This document shows, piece by piece, positions 5,295 to 9,661 of a DNA stretch of 9,661 nt. The position numbers were made by a program, and so were the translations under genes. The stretch is from the NCBI GenBank assembly GCA_964634885.1, contig CAZWLN010000095.1, forward strand, positions 1 to 9,661, written 5' to 3'. The notes beneath the pieces are model-generated. The model worked only from the letters and a program-made list of their open reading frames with translations. It had not been told where the DNA came from and did not search any database. How positions within the stretch are numbered: the first letter of the stretch is position 1; each line of letters starts with the position of its first letter. Origin of the DNA: DAINRZ01 sp964634885. Lineage in GTDB: Bacteria > Bacteroidota > Ignavibacteria > Kapaibacteriales > UBA2268.

Positions 5295-6050
5295 ATGAAT
5301 CACGACATGAAAGAAATAGAAGACTTCGAGCCTGTATCGTTGGAATGCCTGGAAAGCCTGGATCTTCTCAGCCGCTTCGATTCGAAGTTCCTGGTAAACC
5401 GCTATCTTCTTCCCCAAATTCTACAAGCTCTGATGTCTCAGTACAGGATACTTGAGATTGGTGGGAACAGGATATTTACATATGCTAACCAGTATTTCGA
5501 CACAAAAGATTACAAATTCTATACTGACCACCACAACGGCAAACACAACCGTTCCAAGGTCAGGTACAGGCAGTACGAAGAGACCGACGTATGTAATTTT
5601 GAGATCAAATCGAAATCGAACAGTTCGGAGACAAGCAAAGAAAGACTGAAGTCCGGGCATATCGAACAGACAATTATCGGCGACGCTGCCGAACTCATCA
5701 GTGAGAAGCTGCACATGGACGCTGATACGCTATACCCCAAGCTCAAAGTGTTCTACAAGCGAATAACCCTCATCAATCCGGAACTGCCCGAGAAAATTAC
5801 CATCGACACCGACATCCGGTTCTTCAACACTATTAAGGGCTGCGATCTGCCCGATGTCGCCCTCATCGAGATCAAACAAAAGAGAGTGTGTCACTGCACA
5901 CCTTCGATGATGGTTCTCAGGTCGCTGAACATACATCAGTTGTCAGGCTTAAGTAAGTACTGCATGGGATTGGCCCTTACCGACAGCACTGTTAAGTATA
6001 ACAGGTTTAAGCCCAAAGTTTTATCAATTCAAAAATTTTCAAGGAATTAA
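5295..6050 (+). CDS. VTC-domain polyphosphate-polymerase-like enzyme
   Basis: This 251-residue protein is a single VTC domain, a triphosphate-tunnel fold related to the catalytic domain of yeast Vtc4, which makes polyphosphate from ATP. The basic and acidic tunnel residues appear in order: R27 and K31 (RFDSKF), YFDT (67-70), R90 and R92 (VRYRQY), E103, K105 and K107 (FEIKSK), K149 to R156 (PKLKVFYKR), D171, D173 and R175 (IDTDIRF), E192, K194 and K196 (IEIKQK), and K221 (SKYC). It has no SPX domain and no membrane segment. The start has AGGGA six bases upstream. Its stop is two bases from the ATG of the DUF4956 membrane protein, the usual bacterial partner of this family as I recall. The exact polymer and nucleotide are inferred from the family. 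Confidence 0.9.
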   Translation: MNHDMKEIEDFEPVSLECLESLDLLSRFDSKFLVNRYLLPQILQALMSQYRILEIGGNRIFTYANQYFDTKDYKFYTDHHNGKHNRSKVRYRQYEETDVCNFEIKSKSNSSETSKERLKSGHIEQTIIGDAAELISEKLHMDADTLYPKLKVFYKRITLINPELPEKITIDTDIRFFNTIKGCDLPDVALIEIKQKRVCHCTPSMMVLRSLNIHQLSGLSKYCMGLALTDSTVKYNRFKPKVLSIQKFSRN

Positions 6051-6052
6051 TA

Positions 6053-6712
6053 ATGGATATTCAATCATTTCTGGGAATGCCGCTCTTTAATACATCCAGT
6101 TTGTATTTATTACTCTTCAAATTTGCCCTGGACCTGGCGGCAATATTCGTCATCTCGCGCTATATCTACTATCCCATCAGGAAAAGCCGCAGTTACATGT
6201 TCACATTCTGCATCTTCAACATAATCATTTTCCTGGTATGTTCACTGCTCAACCACCTTACGCTTAGCATCGGGTTTTCATTCGGCATATTTGCCATTTT
6301 CTCCATCCTTCGATATAGAACGACAAGCATTCCAATAAAAGAAATGACTTATTTATTTATCGCCATAAGCTTGTCGATCATCAATGCGCTCAGCAACACG
6401 AGCATCAGCGTTTCGGAACTGCTCATCACTAATATTGCCGTCGTCGGGTTCACTTTCGTACTTGAGAAGCTGTGGATGCGCAATGAGTTGATGAAGCGGA
6501 TCATTTACGAGAAAATCGACCTCGTCAAGCCGGAGAAGCGCGACCTGCTTCTGGCAGACCTCAAGGAACGCACCGGCCTGAACATTCACCGCCTTGAAAT
6601 AGGTAAAATTGACTTCCTGCGCGACATTACAGAAATCAAGGTCTATTTCTACAGTTCACAGACTGACGGCAATTTCTGCGATAACGATAACGGCGATGAT
6701 GATGATGATTAA
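6053..6712 (+). CDS. DUF4956 integral membrane protein, VTC partner
   Basis: This 219-residue protein has about five membrane helices (near 15-38, 47-68, 70-87, 98-117 and 120-139) and a cytoplasmic C-terminal domain (145-205). The hallmark segment is GFSFGIFAIFSILRYRT (74-90), followed by IPIKEMTYLFIAISLSIINAL, which identifies DUF4956. Its biochemical role is not established. By analogy with the membrane part of the yeast VTC complex it may anchor the polymerase and pass the polymer across the inner membrane. It has AAGGAA six bases before the ATG, which is two bases after the VTC stop. The C-terminus ends in an acidic tail, DNDNGDDDDD, encoded by a GAT microsatellite that overlaps the next start. 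Confidence 0.9.
   Translation: MDIQSFLGMPLFNTSSLYLLLFKFALDLAAIFVISRYIYYPIRKSRSYMFTFCIFNIIIFLVCSLLNHLTLSIGFSFGIFAIFSILRYRTTSIPIKEMTYLFIAISLSIINALSNTSISVSELLITNIAVVGFTFVLEKLWMRNELMKRIIYEKIDLVKPEKRDLLLADLKERTGLNIHRLEIGKIDFLRDITEIKVYFYSSQTDGNFCDNDNGDDDDD
6695..6709 (+). repeat. (GAT)5 microsatellite at a stop/start overlap
   Basis: Five GAT triplets encode the Asp-5 tail of the DUF4956 protein and, in another frame, four consecutive ATG codons that can start the DUF2490 gene. Gain or loss of a triplet changes both proteins by one residue without breaking either frame. No Shine-Dalgarno precedes the ATGs, so translation coupled to the upstream gene is likely. Confidence 0.8.
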
Positions 6713-7394
6713 ACCGGCAGTAAAAACAATCTCCATTTTCCTGGTTGTATTCGTTCTTTTGGCAACGGTTCCCTCAAAGGCAAAAAAACACTATCCCCAG
6801 GAGGACATGCAGGCCTGGCTCAGCGCCGGTGTAGAATATGAACTGTCCCCTGACTGGGAACTGGACTTCTCCGAAGAACTGAGGTACGACGAAAACAGGA
6901 CCCATCTTGGCCAGGCCTTAACCGATCTGGGTGCTACATATAAAGTAGCAGACTGCTTCAGTACGGGGCTATTCCTCCGTTACAGGTTCAAACAGGAATG
7001 GAAAGACGGCGACAATGAAAAAGAATCGGTGCCGGAGTTTTACGTTAACAATACCTTCAAGTTTGAAATTTGGAACATCGAACTGAGTAACAGGGTACGT
7101 TTCCATTTCAAATTTCCCGACGGCAAGGAAAACATAACTAATCTTAGAAATAAACTTACCCTGGGCTATGATGTATTTGACTGGCTGGAACCGTTCGTAG
7201 CGGCAGAGATATTTTACAGGTTTTTCTATAGTGAAGGCGACAGGCTGACCCAGGGTAGGTATTATATCGGCGCGGACATTAAGTTGTGCCGGTCGCACGA
7301 GTTAGAGTTGTTCCTCATGAGAGAGGAGGAATACAACACTAATAAAGCAGAAAATTCAAATATTTTTGGATTGGGATATAAATTTAGCTTTTAA
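6696..7394 (+). CDS. DUF2490 outer-membrane beta-barrel protein
   Basis: This protein of up to 232 residues (229 from the fourth ATG) has a signal peptide (IKPAVKTISIFLVVFVLLATVPSKA, split here by function: basic start, hydrophobic core 12-25, cleavage near SKA). Alternating strands follow: MQAWLSAGVEYELSPDWELDF, EELRYDENRTHLGQ, TGLFLRYRFKQEW, LSNRVRFHFKF. It ends GLGYKFSF, with the terminal Phe expected of outer-membrane barrels. The pattern matches DUF2490. The function of this family is unknown; a barrel beside a membrane-bound polymer synthase could be an export channel or an envelope anchor. The start overlaps the DUF4956 stop. An upstream ATG at 6609 is open in frame but buried in the DUF4956 gene and would destroy the signal peptide. 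Confidence 0.85.
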   Translation: MMMMIKPAVKTISIFLVVFVLLATVPSKAKKHYPQEDMQAWLSAGVEYELSPDWELDFSEELRYDENRTHLGQALTDLGATYKVADCFSTGLFLRYRFKQEWKDGDNEKESVPEFYVNNTFKFEIWNIELSNRVRFHFKFPDGKENITNLRNKLTLGYDVFDWLEPFVAAEIFYRFFYSEGDRLTQGRYYIGADIKLCRSHELELFLMREEEYNTNKAENSNIFGLGYKFSF

Positions 7395-7411
7395 TTAGAA
7401 CAAAATAGTCT

Positions 7412-7500
7412 TATATTTGATTTACGCGGCGTACAAAAAGGAGAATGAAAACTTTTGTTTTTGTTCAGGCGGGAGACTTACTTGTATGCCGCTTTTCTTA
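7412..7500 (+). ncRNA. Possible structured RNA or terminator between convergent genes
   Basis: GCGGCGTACA (7426-7435) pairs with TGTATGCCGC (7483-7492) over 10 bp with one G·T pair, closing a 47-base interior. The right arm is followed directly by TTTTCTTATGTTTT, as in an intrinsic terminator. TATATTTG (7412-7419) fits the Bacteroidetes -7 consensus and would start transcription close to the left arm, giving an RNA of about 70 bases with paired ends. There is no good -33 element. It may simply terminate the operon. A 57-codon frame (7445-7618), with GGAG one base before its ATG, also begins inside it. Confidence 0.3.
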
Positions 7501-7614
7501 TGTTTTACACAAATATATTTTCAGGTATTTTGCGGTTTTGAATTACCCGTCACAAAAGACATATCTCTCCAATGAGCAGTGGTCGGTCAGATACACTTCA
7601 GTACAAATATTATA

Positions 7615-9120
7615 CTAATACCGTTTCAGCTCCTCAGCATCGTCGAAATGAATTTTGGTCGTTCCCAGTATCTGGTAGTCCTCATGGCCTTTGCCTGCAA
7701 CGAGGATGATGTCGTTCTCTTTCGAGACGGCAGCCGCGTGCTGAATTGCCTTAGCCCTGTCGGCAATCCTGACGGTTTTGGCAGCGCCGGCCTCGTCGAT
7801 GCCGGTGAATATGTTGTCGATTATTTCTTCGGGGTCTTCGGTACGGGGGTTGTCGCTGGTAACGACGGCGATGTCCGCAAGTGAGGCGGCAATGGCGCCC
7901 ATCAGCGGCCTCTTAGTCTTGTCCCTGTCGCCACCGCAGCCGAAAACACAGATGAGGCGGGAATCCTTAATGCCGGCGGACTGCTGAAGGCCGCGGCAGG
8001 CATTCAACGCTTTCTCGAGTGCATCCGGAGAGTGGGCATAATCGACGATGGCGAGGGCTCCGTTGCGCAGCATGACACGCTCCATCCTGCCGGGAGCGCC
8101 CGTGGATGAAGCAAGGCCTGCAAAGATGTCTTCAGTTTTGATGCCCAGAACGAATGCTGCTGCAACGGCACAGGCTGCATTGTCGATGTTGTAGCTGCCG
8201 GGAAGAATGGTACTGAATTTAGTTACCCTGTTGCCGAGGGGGACCTTTTGGCTAACCAGGTCCGGCATTTCCAGGAAGAACTCCGAACTATGCAATTGCA
8301 TATTTTCCATGAAAATCCTGAAATTGCTGCTTTGTTTTCGGCCAATGGTAAATTTCCGGGCTTTGGTGTCCCTTGTGACAGCGAAGGCATATTCACTCTC
8401 GTCGCATACCAGGGCAAAGGCATCGCTGCCGAGCATATCAAAAAGCAGTTTTTTAGCATCGGCGTACTCATCCATTGTTTTGTGGTAGTCCAGATGTTCA
8501 TGTGTCAGGTTTGTGAAAAGTGCTGCGTTGTAGTCTATGCAGTCGGCACGGTGCTGGTGCAGGGCGTGCGATGACGTTTCGATTGCAACGGCTTGCACCC
8601 CTTGCTGCTTCATATAGGAAAAATAGCCGGCCAGTTCAATGGATTCGGGTGTCGTGTGTGTAGCAGGCAGGAAGACATCACCGGCATAGATGCCTGTAGT
8701 GCCGACTATCCCGGACTTTAGCCCGGCCTTTTCGAAAATCGATTTGAGGAGGAATGTAGTTGTGGTTTTACCGTTGGTGCCGGTGATACCAACCACAAGC
8801 ATATCCCGTGTAGGATAGTCATAGAAAGCATGGGCTATTTGCGCAAGGGCTGCCCTGCTGTTTTTTACACAGACAAATGTTACCTTGCTGTCTTTCCCGT
8901 ATTCATTGGGAATCTCTTCGCATAACACGGCGACTGCTCCGTTGGCTACAGCTTTTGAGATGTAATCGTGGCCGTTAACCTGTGTGCCGCATAAAGCTGC
9001 AAACAGGGTACCGGGTTTGCATTTTCTCGAATCATATTCTATTGCTTCTATTACTATTTCTGTATTACCGCTGATTGCAGCTATTTCTAATGACTCAATA
9101 AGTTCCGCCAGACTTTTCAA
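7615..9120 (-). CDS. murE: UDP-MurNAc-tripeptide synthetase, meso-diaminopimelate type (MurE)
   Basis: This cytoplasmic ATP-dependent ligase adds meso-diaminopimelate to UDP-MurNAc-L-Ala-D-Glu in peptidoglycan synthesis. It has 501 residues from the chosen start, the normal family length. The N-terminal domain carries EYDSRKCKPGTLFAAL. The P-loop is GITGTNGKTTT (111-121), followed by TTPES, TNLTHEHLDYH, the carbamylated Lys equivalent K223 in DAKKLLF, GRMERV, VDYAHSPDALEKAL, and FGCGGDRDKTKRP. DNPRTEDP (423-430) has the DNPR motif that selects meso-diaminopimelate over lysine, and GKGHEDYQ is near the end. I preferred TTG at 9120 (MKSLAELIE, like other MurE N-termini) to TTG at 9153. No Shine-Dalgarno is present. 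No other mur genes are adjacent, so it is outside a dcw cluster as far as the window shows. Confidence 0.96.
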   Translation of the reverse strand: MKSLAELIESLEIAAISGNTEIVIEAIEYDSRKCKPGTLFAALCGTQVNGHDYISKAVANGAVAVLCEEIPNEYGKDSKVTFVCVKNSRAALAQIAHAFYDYPTRDMLVVGITGTNGKTTTTFLLKSIFEKAGLKSGIVGTTGIYAGDVFLPATHTTPESIELAGYFSYMKQQGVQAVAIETSSHALHQHRADCIDYNAALFTNLTHEHLDYHKTMDEYADAKKLLFDMLGSDAFALVCDESEYAFAVTRDTKARKFTIGRKQSSNFRIFMENMQLHSSEFFLEMPDLVSQKVPLGNRVTKFSTILPGSYNIDNAACAVAAAFVLGIKTEDIFAGLASSTGAPGRMERVMLRNGALAIVDYAHSPDALEKALNACRGLQQSAGIKDSRLICVFGCGGDRDKTKRPLMGAIAASLADIAVVTSDNPRTEDPEEIIDNIFTGIDEAGAAKTVRIADRAKAIQHAAAVSKENDIILVAGKGHEDYQILGTTKIHFDDAEELKRY

Positions 9121-9316
9121 TTTTTTACCATTAATAATTATTAAAAAAAGCAAGATAGCAATTTAAAGAGAAATATCCGATAATTTTCTCGAATGAATCA
9201 AATACGAGTATATCTAAGAAAGATTAATGGATTTGGCAGGTAGAAGATTCTAATTCTTTTTTAGTATTGATATTCAAAATATTGGCATTTAAATAACTGG
9301 CGGCATTTGTTTTTTT

Positions 9317-9345
9317 TTGCTTGTTAATACTGTGCACATTATATT
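9317..9345 (+). promoter_or_regulatory. Possible promoter for the Rpn-family gene
   Basis: TTGCTT (9317-9322) and TATATT (9340-9345) are separated by 17 bases, with a run of T just upstream (9309-9318). The predicted transcript starts near 9352, giving a leader of about 30 bases that includes AGGGA (9372-9376), five bases before the ATG. I see no clear minus-strand promoter for murE in the rest of this spacer. Confidence 0.35.
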
Positions 9346-9381
9346 CGCATATTGTTTCATTTGTAGCTTATAGGGAAACAT

Positions 9382-9661
9382 ATGAATAATATAGACATTA
9401 CAAAGTACAACCTCCGCAACGACATTATCTTCAAATATGTCTTCGCCACCGATCACTCGCAGGACATATTAATCGACCTGCTCAATGCCGTCTTCCTCGA
9501 CAGCGGTCAGGAGAGCATCACGGAAATTACCTATCTCAACCCAATGAACCTCAAGGAATACCTCTTAGACAAAGCCACTGTCATCGACATCAAGGCTAAG
9601 GACGGTAACGGCAGGCTGTACAACATCGAGATGCAGGTACAGAGCGAGCAGCATTTCGTCG
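9382..9661 (+). CDS. Rpn-family PD-(D/E)XK nuclease ('transposase'), 5' part
   Basis: The first 93 residues are present and the gene runs off the window end. The opening (TKYNLRNDIIFKYVFA), the middle (LLNAVF, ITYLNPMNLKEYLLDKATVIDIKAK in two parts) and the catalytic strand are typical of Rpn proteins and PD-(D/E)XK family transposases. D69 (VIDIKAKD) and E83-x-Q85 (NIEMQ) form the expected nuclease core, with Q in place of the usual K as in this family. E. coli Rpn proteins are DNA nucleases that promote RecA-independent recombination. These genes are numerous in this bacterial group and behave as accessory elements. The start ATG has an AGGGA Shine-Dalgarno. Whether the C-terminal part is intact cannot be seen. 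Confidence 0.88.
   Translation, partial: MNNIDITKYNLRNDIIFKYVFATDHSQDILIDLLNAVFLDSGQESITEITYLNPMNLKEYLLDKATVIDIKAKDGNGRLYNIEMQVQSEQHFV

Noticed and set aside
6609..6695. Upstream ATG extension of the DUF2490 gene
   Set aside because: It lies wholly inside the DUF4956 coding region, has no sequence sense in this frame and would bury the signal peptide.
8223..8501. Alternative frames of 92-108 codons within murE on both strands
   Set aside because: MurE is intact across this interval with all motifs in one frame; these are shadows.

Overview
The window reads as a chromosomal segment from a member of the Bacteroidota/Chlorobiota/Ignavibacteriota group. The reasons are a type IX secretion (Por) C-terminal sorting domain on an exported protein, a DUF2490-type outer-membrane barrel, a meso-diaminopimelate-type MurE, an Rpn/PD-(D/E)XK 'transposase' gene, AT-rich intergenic DNA, and several starts without a Shine-Dalgarno but with an A-rich leader. 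Assignment below that level is a guess; Ignavibacteria-like is my best one.

Layout. Positions 1-513 hold no gene but carry the first copy of a composite intergenic repeat. A 97-residue protein of unknown function (514-807) and a stand-alone CheY-like receiver (961-1326) follow, separated by a nested inverted repeat (836-892). A second copy of the composite repeat (about 1459-1757) lies beyond them, in the same orientation and identical to the first over 131 bases, so the two small genes sit between long direct repeats. Next come an MtnX/SerB-like HAD phosphatase on the minus strand (1792-2508) and, divergently, cdsA for CDP-diacylglycerol synthesis and a small predicted lipoprotein.

The centre (4383-7394) is a tight four-gene operon: a secreted lamin-tail-domain protein with a T9SS sorting signal, a VTC-domain polyphosphate-polymerase-like enzyme, a five-helix DUF4956 membrane protein, and a DUF2490 outer-membrane barrel. 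The VTC enzyme and the DUF4956 protein resemble, in logic, the catalytic and membrane parts of the yeast VTC polyphosphate polymerase/translocase. The two flanking genes place products in the outer membrane and outside the cell. I infer a module that makes an anionic polymer at the inner membrane and has envelope partners; this is not proven by the sequence.

The right side has murE on the minus strand, convergent with the operon across a 220-base spacer that contains a possible structured RNA. After a divergent promoter region, the 5' part of an Rpn-family nuclease gene runs off the window end. No rRNA, tRNA, CRISPR array or complete insertion sequence was seen.
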